Assembly (NCBI GenBank): GCA_965219635.1
Contig: OZ244783.1
Coordinates: forward strand, 3,348,001 to 3,412,000
Direction: 5' to 3'
DNA: 64,000 nucleotides
Origin: JAPOXR01 sp965219635
GTDB taxonomy: Bacteria; Pseudomonadota; Alphaproteobacteria; Rhodobacterales; Rhodobacteraceae
Made by a program: the position numbers and the translations under genes. The notes beneath the pieces were generated by a model, which was not told the DNA's origin, ran no database searches, and worked only from the letters and a program-made list of their open reading frames with translations. The first letter of the stretch is position 1, and every line of letters starts with the position of its first letter. Below, piece after piece: positions 45,965 to 54,932 of the stretch.

Positions 45965-47071
45965 ATGAAGATTGACGGAAGATCCACGCGCACGATCTGG
46001 GTTGCCGGCGACGGCAGGACTGTCGAGGTGATCGACCAGACAAGGTTGCCGTTCGAATTCGAAATCCTGCAGCTGCGCGGTGTCGAGGATGCTGCGGATG
46101 CCATAGAACGCATGGTGGTTCGTGGGGCGCCCCTGATCGGGGCAACCGCGTCCTACGGCATGGCGCTGGCGATGGCCGAAGATTCCTCCGATAGCAATCT
46201 CGACAGGGCCTATGAGCGGTTGATCCGCACTAGGCCAACTGCGGTGAATCTCAGGTGGGCGCTCGACGGTATGCGGTCGCACCTCGAGGACTGCCCGGTT
46301 GGCGACCGCGAGGAGGCTGCATACAAACGCGCTGAAGAGGTTTGCGACGAAGATGTCGAGATCAACGCAGCGATCGGGCGGAATGGTGTCCGGCTGATAC
46401 GGGAAGTTGCCGCCAGCAAGGCGCCGGGCGAGGCTGTCAACATACTGACCCACTGCAACGCAGGATGGCTTGCCACCGTTGACTGGGGCACTGCTACGGC
46501 GCCCATCTACATGGCGCACGATGAGGGAACTCCGGTTCATGTATGGGTTGACGAAACCCGCCCCCGGAATCAAGGCGCCTCGCTCACTGCCTATGAGCTG
46601 GGCCATCATGGCGTTCCTCATACGGTCGTGGCAGACAATACCGGAGGCCACCTTATGCAGCACGGACTGGTGGACCTGGTCATAACCGGAACCGACCGGA
46701 CGACGGCGACCGGCGACGTCTGCAACAAGATCGGCACCTACCTGAAAGCGTTGGCCGCCAGGGATAACGGGGTTCCCTTTTATGTGGCGCTGCCTTCTCC
46801 GACGATCGACTTCACGCTTTCCGACGGGATCAGGGAGATTCCGATCGAGCAACGGTCAGGGGACGAGGTGGCGAAGATGACCGGTGTGGATGCGGATGGA
46901 CTGGTCCGGACAGTCGACATCGTGGCGGAAGGCTCGCCGGTGGCGAACTATGCGTTCGACGTGACCCCTGCGCGCCTGGTCAGCGGACTGATTACCGAAG
47001 CCGGAGTTTGCGGCGCTTCGCGAGAGCGGATTGCAGAGCTCTTTCCCGAAAGGGCAGCCGGGAGCAGTTGA
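45965..47071 (+). CDS. mtnA: S-methyl-5-thioribose-1-phosphate isomerase
   Basis: A 368-residue member of the MtnA/eIF2B-alpha family. ERMVVRGAPLIGATASYGMA, NILTHCNAGWLATVDWGTAT (conserved Cys) and VITGTDRTTATGDVCNKIGT (conserved Asp) are the active-site regions. Converts 5-methylthioribose-1-phosphate to the ribulose form. Downstream salvage genes (mtnB, C, D) are not adjacent, so the product may enter a shunt or genes located elsewhere. Confidence 0.94.
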   Translation: MKIDGRSTRTIWVAGDGRTVEVIDQTRLPFEFEILQLRGVEDAADAIERMVVRGAPLIGATASYGMALAMAEDSSDSNLDRAYERLIRTRPTAVNLRWALDGMRSHLEDCPVGDREEAAYKRAEEVCDEDVEINAAIGRNGVRLIREVAASKAPGEAVNILTHCNAGWLATVDWGTATAPIYMAHDEGTPVHVWVDETRPRNQGASLTAYELGHHGVPHTVVADNTGGHLMQHGLVDLVITGTDRTTATGDVCNKIGTYLKALAARDNGVPFYVALPSPTIDFTLSDGIREIPIEQRSGDEVAKMTGVDADGLVRTVDIVAEGSPVANYAFDVTPARLVSGLITEAGVCGASRERIAELFPERAAGSS

Positions 47072-47232
47072 AGCGGCTACGAGGGAACCAGCCGAATTCC
47101 ACCTGCGACCGGTGACTGAAGCCGCTCCTGCCAGGGCCGGAGGCTCCGGGGCGGCACCCAGTCAAACCCGGCGATAGCATTCGACCGCCAGTCCCGGCCC
47201 CCAACAGGCGTCAATAGCCTGTCTCCGGCTGG

Positions 47233-48150
47233 TTACGCCCGATGTTCCTTGAATGCCGCCCTGAGGAATTCGGCGCAATCGCTTATCGCCATATCCGCTT
47301 CGGGCATGCGCCCGGCATGAAACTGGAAGCTGTGGATCATCTCGGCATAGAGATCATGCTTCAGTTGAAGGCCCTGCGCCGCATAGGCCTGTTCGAGGCG
47401 GGTGCAGTCGTCGCGCAATAGATCCTTGCCTGAAGCCTGGAGATAGAGTGGCGGCAGGCCCTGGAACGTGCCGAACAGCGGCGACACCATTGGGTCTGTC
47501 ATGTCCGCATCCTGTGCGTAGAGTTTTGCCTGGGCGCTCAGATTGGTTTCAGTGAGTATCACGTCAATCTCGGCGGCGTCCTTGACTGAAGGAGAGGACA
47601 GCGTCAGATCAAGCCACGGCGCCATGAACGCTGCGGCGAATGGCAGTTGATCGCCAGCATCCCTCATCCTCAGCAATGAAGACAGCGCCAATCCTCCACC
47701 AGCCGATTCCCCGATCAGGGCCACCGGAGAGGAAGAGTCATCCTGGATAATTTCCGAGATTGCCTGAACACACTGGTTCAGCGCTGCCGGATAGGGGTGT
47801 TCGGGCGCCAGACTGTAATCCGGTACCACGACACGGTTCCGGCAGGCGAGCGCGATGTGCCCGGCAAACCGGTGATGCGTCCAGGCACTCATCAGGCAAA
47901 AGGCGCCCCCATGCAGGAAGATGGTTGTGAACGCCTCTTCGTCATCCGGGGGGATCATTTGCAGCGACTCCACATCGCCGATCTTGATCTCCTCCATCCG
48001 GCAACCTTCCGGAATTCCCGACAGTTCATGAGCGTCCCTCGTGTTTGCGCGGTGAACTTCAAGGTCGAACCCGCCGTCCGCCTCGGCCATGGCCTGCCGG
48101 AACTGGTTCTCGATTGCCTGTGCCTGGAGGCTGATTCTAGTCTTGGCCAC
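47233..48150 (-). CDS. Alpha/beta hydrolase of the HSL (hormone-sensitive lipase) family
   Basis: A 305-residue esterase. IFLHGGAFCLMSAWTHHR gives the HGG oxyanion motif, ALIGESAGGGLALSSLL the nucleophile Ser, ASGKDLLRDD the acid and EMIHSFQFHAGRMPE the His. No signal peptide. It overlaps the upstream ABC permease gene by 14 bases, so it is translationally linked to the BMP-type transporter. It may release the transported molecule from an ester, or act on an unrelated acyl substrate. Confidence 0.9.
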   Translation of the reverse strand: MAKTRISLQAQAIENQFRQAMAEADGGFDLEVHRANTRDAHELSGIPEGCRMEEIKIGDVESLQMIPPDDEEAFTTIFLHGGAFCLMSAWTHHRFAGHIALACRNRVVVPDYSLAPEHPYPAALNQCVQAISEIIQDDSSSPVALIGESAGGGLALSSLLRMRDAGDQLPFAAAFMAPWLDLTLSSPSVKDAAEIDVILTETNLSAQAKLYAQDADMTDPMVSPLFGTFQGLPPLYLQASGKDLLRDDCTRLEQAYAAQGLQLKHDLYAEMIHSFQFHAGRMPEADMAISDCAEFLRAAFKEHRA

Positions 48151-49039
48151 GACGGCTCCTTCCCTTTGTTGCCAGCGAACTGCTCAGTGTCACGATTGCA
48201 ATAGTAACCACGAAAGGGGCCATGAGCACGAATTGCCGCGGTATGGTCCCGTCCGCCTGAATCTGGATCAGTATCCCGAATGCATCGGCAAATCCGAAGA
48301 ACAGGCCCGCCAAAGCTGTATAGAATGGCCAGCGCGCGCCGAACAGCATCGCCGCAAGAGCGATGAAGCCCCGGCCGTTGGTCATGTTCTCGGTGAAACT
48401 GCTGAGGTCGCCTACAGACAGTTGGGCTCCGGCCAGTCCGCACCCGACGCCCGTGATCAGAATCGCGTAGAGGCGCACCATGGACGCGTTGGCGCCGGCA
48501 GCCTCGGCCCCATAGGGATATTCTCCGACGGCCGAAATCTGCAGTCCGAGACGGGTCCGGGTCAGCAGCAACCAGGCCGCAACCACCAGGAAGGGCGTTA
48601 GCCATGTCAGGATGGACAACTCGGATACGAAGGCAAGGATGCCTTCATTTGCTCCGGTGACCGGCCGTGGCAGGCGGACAGAAGATTGCATTGAGCCGCG
48701 CTGGCCAAACAGGTCCTGCATGAGGAAGGCGGTGCCGCCAACGCAAAGCGCCGTCAGGCCCAGACCGGCAATGACGGAGTCGGCCTTGAGACGATCGATC
48801 AGCGCCCAATACACCACGGAAAGAGCCAGGCATGCAGCGAGCGCAAACGCCATGCCCAGCCAGATCGAGTCAAATGTTGTTCCCGCGGCAACAGCGACAA
48901 ACGCAGCAGCCAGCATCAACCCTTCCATGCCGAGGTGGAACACGCCTGCCCTTATTGCAAACAACCCGGCCACGGCTGCCAGAATGATCGGGGTCGAGGA
49001 ACGCAGCATCGTCACCACGAATTGATCCAGCAGTTCCAT
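48137..49039 (-). CDS. BMP/nucleoside-type ABC transporter permease (second)
   Basis: A 300-residue membrane protein. MELLDQFVVTMLRSSTPIIL followed by GLFAIRAGVFHLGMEGLMLA, TLRTRLGLQISAVGEYPYG-like RTRLGLQISAVGEYPYGAEA, and GRGFIALAAMLFGARW are typical of the permease pair of BMP-family (nucleoside/simple sugar) importers. The frame continues upstream to 49624 but in a different gene's territory; the ATG at 49039 shares one base with the previous stop (TAATG). Confidence 0.91.
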   Translation of the reverse strand: MELLDQFVVTMLRSSTPIILAAVAGLFAIRAGVFHLGMEGLMLAAAFVAVAAGTTFDSIWLGMAFALAACLALSVVYWALIDRLKADSVIAGLGLTALCVGGTAFLMQDLFGQRGSMQSSVRLPRPVTGANEGILAFVSELSILTWLTPFLVVAAWLLLTRTRLGLQISAVGEYPYGAEAAGANASMVRLYAILITGVGCGLAGAQLSVGDLSSFTENMTNGRGFIALAAMLFGARWPFYTALAGLFFGFADAFGILIQIQADGTIPRQFVLMAPFVVTIAIVTLSSSLATKGRSRRGQD

Positions 49040-50079
49040 TACGCCGAGCCCTCCCGGGACGCGGCCTTGCGGCGCCAGCGCAGATGCAGGAACCGGGCTG
49101 TCACCAGCGCTGCGATGCAACCCTCGACAATCCGCAGTCCCGAACTCGGGATGTCGCTGACAATCGGGAGGAAGAGTATTGCGGCCTGCAGTCCGCCGAA
49201 CAGCAGCCCGGCAAGAATGATGCCGGGAACATTGAGTAGTCCGACAACCGCTACCACGATGGCGGTGAATCCGATGGTCGGCGTGGCATCGGTTACAAGG
49301 CGGCCACTCGGACCCAGTACTTCGCAGGCGCCGGCAAGACCCGCAAATGCGCCGGCCAGAAGATAGGCACCCATCCGGTATCTCCGCACATCGATGCCCT
49401 GCCACCGGGCAGCTACCGGATTGGCTCCGATCAGGCGGCTCTTGAGGCCGAACGGGGTCCGTTCGGCAATCACCCAGGCAGCAAGCACCGCCAGCGCAAC
49501 CAGCGCGATCATGCCCGGTGAAACACCATCGCCTCCGGATAGGCGGAGCGCTGAATCCACCTTGCGGGTTGATGCGGTCTCGCCTCTGACGGCGGCGTCC
49601 TTGAGCGGTCCGACCGTGACCCATTGAATGAACAGGACCGCAATGAAGTTCAGCATGAGAGTCGTGATGACTTCGTCTGCACCGTAGCGGAGCTTCAGGT
49701 AACCTGCGATCGCCGACCAGAGTGCGCCGCAGACAATTCCTGCCAGGATGGCCAGAGGCAGCACGAGTGCTGGTGGCAGGGGCACAAGCAGCGCGATGGC
49801 GACCGCACCGAGGCCTCCCAGCATCAGCTGTCCCTGTCCGCCGATATTGAATTCGCCTGTCCGGAACGAAATCATGAATCCGAGGGCGATCAGGATCATC
49901 GGGATCGACCAGCGCAGAGTCTGGCGGAAAGAACCCGGTCCGGTCACTGCCCCCTCGAGGACTCCGGATGTAACCGCCAGGACATCATAGCCCGCCAGGG
50001 CGAAGAAGACGCCGCAGAGAACAAAGGACGCCAGAACGGGAAGCCCGAACCGCAACAGATTGGTGGCCAGCGGGTTCAT
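49039..50079 (-). CDS. BMP/nucleoside-type ABC transporter permease (first)
   Basis: A 346-residue membrane protein. SIPMILIALGFMISFRTGEF NIGGQGQLMLGG, and FGLKSRLIGANPVAARWQGI are conserved in the YufP-type permease. Start overlaps the ATPase stop by four bases. It pairs with the second permease. Confidence 0.91.
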   Translation of the reverse strand: MNPLATNLLRFGLPVLASFVLCGVFFALAGYDVLAVTSGVLEGAVTGPGSFRQTLRWSIPMILIALGFMISFRTGEFNIGGQGQLMLGGLGAVAIALLVPLPPALVLPLAILAGIVCGALWSAIAGYLKLRYGADEVITTLMLNFIAVLFIQWVTVGPLKDAAVRGETASTRKVDSALRLSGGDGVSPGMIALVALAVLAAWVIAERTPFGLKSRLIGANPVAARWQGIDVRRYRMGAYLLAGAFAGLAGACEVLGPSGRLVTDATPTIGFTAIVVAVVGLLNVPGIILAGLLFGGLQAAILFLPIVSDIPSSGLRIVEGCIAALVTARFLHLRWRRKAASREGSA

Positions 50080-51599
50080 CTTGCAGCTCCGACCATGGCG
50101 TCGCCCACCAGTTGGCGACTGTAGGGAAGCTCGAATTCTCCGGCGATCATGCCGCCCCTCATGACGGCAAGGCGGTCGCTGACCTCGAATAGTTCGTCAA
50201 GGTCGGAGGATATCAGCAAGATGGCGCTTCCTTCGTTGCGCAAGCGCCTGAGGCACTGAAGCACAAATTTCGCCGCCCGGAAATCGAGTCCACGGGTCGG
50301 CTGCGCTGCCACCAGCAACACGGCGCCCCCGATCAGTTCCCTTGCCAGAACCAGCCGTTGCAAGTTGCCACCGGACAGGGAAACGGCCGGTTGATCCAGT
50401 GAACTGTAGCGGACCCCCAGTCCCGACAACGCTTCGGCAGCGCTCTCTTTCATCCTGCCAACAGGAATGATGGGCATCCGGCCGTTGCTGAATTCCTCGG
50501 CACGCCACGAAAGGACATTCTCCCACAACGGCGAGTCGAGGCTTGCTCCCTCGCTCATCCTGTCGAATGGAACCACCCGGACACCCTGCCTGCGCCGTTC
50601 GCCGGGGCTGAGTTTGAGCAGATCCATCTCTCCGAGCGTTACCTTGCCGCTGCTTGCATCGCAGAATCCGCAAAGAAGCTCCGCTACCCGGCGCTGTCCG
50701 TTACCTTCGATGCCGGCAATGCCGAGGATTTCGGATCGGCCCACTGAAAAAGTGACGTCCCGGAGTTCGGCGCCGCCCGATGGGTCGGGTACCGTGTTCA
50801 CCTTCACGAGCGAGAGTCCGGATTCATCCGATGCCGGTTTTTCAGGTTCTGTCCGGTCCGGAGTTGCCGCCGCCTGTGTACCAATCATCAGGTCGCTGAG
50901 TTCTGCGGTGCTGGCTTCATCAATAGGGCAGGGGCTGAGAACCAGTCGACCGTCCCGAAGTATCGAAACCGTGTCGGCAAGCTCCTGCACCTCCTGCAGC
51001 TTGTGAAGGATAATGAGCAGTGAGACTCCCTGGTCCCGGAGCCTGCGCAACCTGCCGAACAGGTCGGTGATTGATCCCGGAGACAGCAAGGCAGTTGGTT
51101 CATCAAGGATCAATATGCGCGCATCGCCCGCAAGCGCCCGAAGGATTTCAAGCGACTGCACGGTTTCGACGGGAAGGGAGGACACGGTTGCATGCGGCGA
51201 AGCTGCAATGCCGGCTTGCCGGATGTCCTCCGCCCAGGCCTCGGCAACTGCGCGCGCCGAAAAAACACCGCGGCCCTTTCCCTTGGACGCTGTCAACTCC
51301 AGTGCGTTCGCTACCGTGAAGGTTGGCGGTAGCGTGAATCGCTGATGGACGGTAGCAAGGCCTTGGTCCCTTACGGCGGCTGGATCCCCGGGCGTGATGG
51401 GGGATCCACCGATGGAGAGGCGGCCGGTTCCGTCGCTGACCAGTCCTGAGAGAAACCGGACGAGTGTTGTTTTTCCGGCGCCATTCTGTCCAAGCAACGC
51501 ATGAATCTTGCCAGCCTCGAACTCGAGCGAAACGTCGTCAAGCGCCTGGACATCGCCGTAGCGCACACTGACGTTTTCGCAAGCCAGCGCTGCGTTCAC
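50076..51599 (-). CDS. BMP/nucleoside-type ABC transporter double ATPase
   Basis: A 507-residue protein with two ABC halves, as in RbsA/YufO. N-half: LLGQNGAGKTTLVRFLSG and Walker B ILILDEPTALLSP, but its signature region reads SSLPVETVQSLEILRAL, a degenerate form normal for this family. C-half: GIAGIEGNGQRRVAELLCG (degenerate Walker A), VSLSGGNLQRLVLAREL, VAAQPTRGLD. GTG at 51599 chosen; a TTG at 51635 is in frame but sits inside the hairpin region. Confidence 0.9.
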   Translation of the reverse strand: MNAALACENVSVRYGDVQALDDVSLEFEAGKIHALLGQNGAGKTTLVRFLSGLVSDGTGRLSIGGSPITPGDPAAVRDQGLATVHQRFTLPPTFTVANALELTASKGKGRGVFSARAVAEAWAEDIRQAGIAASPHATVSSLPVETVQSLEILRALAGDARILILDEPTALLSPGSITDLFGRLRRLRDQGVSLLIILHKLQEVQELADTVSILRDGRLVLSPCPIDEASTAELSDLMIGTQAAATPDRTEPEKPASDESGLSLVKVNTVPDPSGGAELRDVTFSVGRSEILGIAGIEGNGQRRVAELLCGFCDASSGKVTLGEMDLLKLSPGERRRQGVRVVPFDRMSEGASLDSPLWENVLSWRAEEFSNGRMPIIPVGRMKESAAEALSGLGVRYSSLDQPAVSLSGGNLQRLVLARELIGGAVLLVAAQPTRGLDFRAAKFVLQCLRRLRNEGSAILLISSDLDELFEVSDRLAVMRGGMIAGEFELPYSRQLVGDAMVGAAR

Positions 51600-51619
51600 C
51601 CGGACCCTGCCAATCTGTT

Positions 51620-51647
51620 GGCGGAGAGGCCGCAAGGCCGCTCCGCC
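51620..51647 (-). terminator. Hairpin after BMP binding-protein gene
   Basis: GGCGGAG, one unpaired base, GGCC, loop gcaa, GGCC, one unpaired base, CTCCGCC: eleven pairs with one internal mismatch, 16 bases after the binding-protein stop and 21 bases before the ATPase start. Confidence 0.6.
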
Positions 51648-51662
51648 CGATTGCCTGCTGCG

Positions 51663-52688
51663 CTAATTTGACGGTTCCGTTGTGTCGTATGGCACCTCCA
51701 GCGATCCATCGGCCATGGCCGCGTAGGCCGCCTCGGTCGCCGATATTGCAGCAGCGACGCGATCCGGATCCCCGGCGAAACTGTCCGGGAAAGACATGAT
51801 GATCTCGCCGGTGTCGACTCCGCCAAGACGGAAACCGCTCTGAAACTCGTCGGCGATGGCGTTCTCAACCTCGATCATCAGTGTCCTCGCCCATTCGAAC
51901 GACGCGATGAATCCCACATGGGCGGGAGCCTGGTCGATCAAGGGAGGCGAAGCGGCAATGACGAGATTGTCCGACTCCATGGCTGCTTCGACCACGCCAA
52001 TGTCGCTTGCGGCAGCTCCCGTATAGATGGCGTCCACGCCCTGGGCGTAGAGCCCGGCGGCGATTTCCCGCCCCTTCACGGGATCCTCGAAGGACTGAAC
52101 GAAGGCAACGCTGCTCTCGATTGATGGGTTCACGGCTTCCGCGGCCATCAGGTAGGCGTTGTAGTCGGCCCACACATAGGGAAGCGGAACACCGGCAATC
52201 AGAGCGATCTGGCCAGACTCAGACATGTGCGCAGCAAATGTGCCGCTCAGATACGCGTTTTCCTGCGTCTTGTAGCCCACGACCCTGGCGTTGGGCACTT
52301 CGGTTTCGTGCGGGGCGGCAACAATCACCACGAATTTGGTGTCAGGGAACTCCGGTGCCAGGTCCTGCACGATGGCACCCATGGCAAAGAAGGTGGTCAG
52401 AATGACATCCGTGCCGCGATTGGCGAGTGTTCGCAATGTCGTTTCGTAGGTGGCCGGATCCAATGCCTCCAGGAACCGGGTTTCGACATTGAAAGTTTCT
52501 TCTGCCTGGTTGAGACCGTCGATCAATCCATCGATTGGACCACGATCGCCCGCCTTCTGGGTTGCAACAAGTACGACAGACTCACCATCTGCTGATGCCG
52601 CCATTGCAGACCACATCAAGCCGAACGCAACCACTATGCCGGAAAGTGCGCGCACCAATCGCGCAAGGTTCGATTGACTGGTAACCAT
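51663..52688 (-). CDS. BMP family ABC transporter substrate-binding protein
   Basis: A 341-residue periplasmic protein of the PnrA/BMP family. Sec signal with hydrophobic core ALSGIVVAFGLMWSAMAA ending ASADG. Mature phrases: VLVATQKAGDRGPIDGLIDG, TRFLEALDPATYETTLRTLA, ARVVGYKTQENAYLSGTFAA. Family members bind nucleosides or related ligands. GGAGG lies six bases before the ATG. First gene of the transporter-hydrolase operon. Confidence 0.91.
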   Translation of the reverse strand: MVTSQSNLARLVRALSGIVVAFGLMWSAMAASADGESVVLVATQKAGDRGPIDGLIDGLNQAEETFNVETRFLEALDPATYETTLRTLANRGTDVILTTFFAMGAIVQDLAPEFPDTKFVVIVAAPHETEVPNARVVGYKTQENAYLSGTFAAHMSESGQIALIAGVPLPYVWADYNAYLMAAEAVNPSIESSVAFVQSFEDPVKGREIAAGLYAQGVDAIYTGAAASDIGVVEAAMESDNLVIAASPPLIDQAPAHVGFIASFEWARTLMIEVENAIADEFQSGFRLGGVDTGEIIMSFPDSFAGDPDRVAAAISATEAAYAAMADGSLEVPYDTTEPSN

Positions 52689-53090
52689 GAGACTCCTCCA
52701 TTGAATTCTGTTTCAGCCCTGCGCCCTGACGCGGGGTTGTTCTGCGCACCCTACCAAGCTGTTCCGGCACTCGCAAAGGCGTCACACAGGAAAATGCTCT
52801 GCCAGCGATTGCCGAACAAGGGCGCCGGGTGTTCCGGGAGTGTGGATTTCTGGAGACTTCAGCAGAAGCGGCCGCCATCTATCACCCGCCATGGCAGCGG
52901 ACTGCCTGTGCGCTGCCGTTGGTCGGGCGCATCAGGAGACTTGATGCCGGATGCAGCCTGTAGATGGGTATGGAGCCCTTCCAGAGTCCGGGACCCGCAG
53001 CTGGCGCACAAGGCCAACGTGCCGTGCCACAGAAGGTTGGGCAAACGCCTGAACCAACTGCGAGAGATGCGGCGGCGTGTCACGCAACAT
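52689..53090. other. Intergenic between glycerophosphodiesterase and BMP operon
   Basis: 402 bases with no supported gene; overlapping frames in both strands have no recognisable family. Should carry the BMP operon promoter. No riboswitch recognised. Confidence 0.5.
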
Positions 53091-53870
53091 CTATCGGATT
53101 GCATTTGCCTTCGTGCGGGTTGCGGCGTGGCGCTTGCATGCGGCAAGCGCAAGTTCGGTTTCGTCCGACACGATCCCGTCGACGCCCAAGGTCAGAAGGC
53201 GGTCCATTTCGGCCGGGTCATTGATGGTCCAGACATGGACAGGGAGGTCTCTCTTGTGCGCTGCTTTCACAAATGCCCGATCGACCACGGTTATTCCCCG
53301 GTGCGCCACCGGGACTTGCACACAATCGGCCTCGAACCGGCCAACAGGGAGGCCAATAGAAGCGAGGCGAAGGCGGAAGACTTCGGCAGGACCCATGGAT
53401 GTGCAGAGTTTCGGACCTGCGGCGTCCCTGAGGAATTTGAGGCGCCGGCCCGAGAATGACCCCGCGCATACGCGGTCCCATGCATTGCAATCTTCAATCA
53501 CCTTGAGAAACGGGCGGACGACCGCATCACATTTGGGATCGATATTGAACTTGACTTCGGGCCATTCGCGAAGCACCTCCTCGAGTCTCGGGACTGGTTC
53601 AGCGCCGCCGACCTTGAGTTGCCGCATCGTCGGCCAATCGATTCCCGTGACCGGTCCGGTTCTGCCGGTGAGCCGGTCGAGGAAGCTGTCGTGAAACACC
53701 ACCACGATACCGTCCGAGGTGACCTGCACATCGGTCTCAATGTAGTTCGCTCCCAACTCGATCGCTTGTGCGAAAGCTGCCATCGTGTTTTCCGGATGCC
53801 CCAACTTGTGACCCCTGTGCGAAAGAGCGATCGGAGCGTTCGCGATGCCGCCATCAAGAAAGGGATGCAC
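53091..53870 (-). CDS. Glycerophosphodiester phosphodiesterase
   Basis: A 259-residue GDPD-family TIM barrel. ALSHRGHKLGHPENTMAAF supplies catalytic His and Arg-Gly, NYIETDVQVTSDGIVVVFHD supplies metal-binding Glu/Asp and second His, and VKFNIDPKCD carries the later acidic residue (usually Glu, here Asp). Hydrolyses glycerophosphodiesters to glycerol-3-phosphate. No signal peptide, so cytoplasmic. The start has GAGGAA seven bases upstream. Divergent from accD with a 131-base promoter region. Confidence 0.9.
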   Translation of the reverse strand: MHPFLDGGIANAPIALSHRGHKLGHPENTMAAFAQAIELGANYIETDVQVTSDGIVVVFHDSFLDRLTGRTGPVTGIDWPTMRQLKVGGAEPVPRLEEVLREWPEVKFNIDPKCDAVVRPFLKVIEDCNAWDRVCAGSFSGRRLKFLRDAAGPKLCTSMGPAEVFRLRLASIGLPVGRFEADCVQVPVAHRGITVVDRAFVKAAHKRDLPVHVWTINDPAEMDRLLTLGVDGIVSDETELALAACKRHAATRTKANAIR

Positions 53871-54001
53871 CAGTTCCTCCCAGTTTCGCTACGAATGTCT
53901 TGTCCGGCTCGCCGCAAAAGCTGCCGAAATGATTGCAGCGGAATCCATGACATAGTAGATGAGCCATCGAACAGGCAATCAAGCTGCTGCGACTGGTCGA
54001 A

Positions 54002-54919
54002 ATGAACTGGATCACCAACTTCGTTAGGCCAAAGCTTAAGTCCATCCTCCACACGCAAAAGGACTCTTCGCCGGACCGGCTCTGGTCGACCTGTTCAGAG
54101 TGCGACGCCATGATCTACCATCGTGAACTGGAGCACAGCCAGAATGTCTGTCCAAGTTGCGATCATCACATGGCCATCGAACCGCGCAAGCGCTTCGGGC
54201 ACCTGTTCGATGGCGGCGCATTCCGGGAACTGGATGTCCCGAAGCCTCCTGTTGATCCTCTGGGGTTCAAGGACCAGAAGAAATACTCGGAACGGCTGCG
54301 CAGCGCCCAGGCCAAGAACGGTTCCCCGGATGCCATCGTCGTGGCAGAGGGCGAAATACTCAAGACCCGGTTTGTCGTTGCCGCTCAGGATTTCGGATTC
54401 ATGGGCGGCTCCATGGGGATGTATGTCGGGAACGCCATTGATACGGCATGCGATGCGGCCATCAAATACTCGGCGCCTCTGGTCGTGTTTTCTGCCGCGG
54501 GCGGCGCCCGCATGCAGGAGGGCATATTCAGCCTGATGCAGATGCCGAGAACCACTGTTTCGCTCAACAAGCTGAAACAGAACTCCAAACCATTGCCCTA
54601 TATCGTCGTGCTGACCAACCCGACGACGGGCGGCGTCACCGCGTCCTTCGCCATGCTCGGCGATGTGCAAATTGCCGAGCCTAAAGCGCTGATCGGTTTT
54701 GCAGGTCCACGGGTCATAGAACAGACGATCAGGGAAAAGCTGCCGGAGGGATTCCAGCGTGCCGAGTATCTGCTCGAACACGGGATGATCGACCGGGTTG
54801 TTCACAGAAGCGACATCCGCAACGAGCTTGCCACAATTGCCCGGTTGTTGATGGGAAAGCCGGAAGCAGTGAAGGGAGAGTTGACTGCGGAATCCGGGCC
54901 GGTAGCAGCTGCAACCTGA
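54002..54919 (+). CDS. accD: Acetyl-CoA carboxylase carboxyltransferase subunit beta
   Basis: A 305-residue AccD. N-terminal zinc finger CSEC...CPSC (residues 31-53), then the carboxyltransferase domain with VVFSAAGGARMQEGIFSLMQ, PTTGGVTASFAMLGDVQIAE and ALIGFAGPRVIEQTIREKLP. Catalyses transfer of carboxyl from carboxybiotin to acetyl-CoA with AccA, first step of fatty acid synthesis. Followed 13 bases later by folC, a common alphaproteobacterial pair. Confidence 0.97.
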   Translation: MNWITNFVRPKLKSILHTQKDSSPDRLWSTCSECDAMIYHRELEHSQNVCPSCDHHMAIEPRKRFGHLFDGGAFRELDVPKPPVDPLGFKDQKKYSERLRSAQAKNGSPDAIVVAEGEILKTRFVVAAQDFGFMGGSMGMYVGNAIDTACDAAIKYSAPLVVFSAAGGARMQEGIFSLMQMPRTTVSLNKLKQNSKPLPYIVVLTNPTTGGVTASFAMLGDVQIAEPKALIGFAGPRVIEQTIREKLPEGFQRAEYLLEHGMIDRVVHRSDIRNELATIARLLMGKPEAVKGELTAESGPVAAAT

Positions 54920-54932
54920 AGGAGCATGCAGC

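Noticed and set aside
49040..49624. N-terminal extension of the second BMP permease
   Set aside because: The added residues are Arg/Cys-rich and lie inside the first permease gene in another frame; the TAATG start at 49039 fits.
52674..53459. 261-codon plus-strand frame
   Set aside because: Antisense to the glycerophosphodiesterase and without protein-like features.
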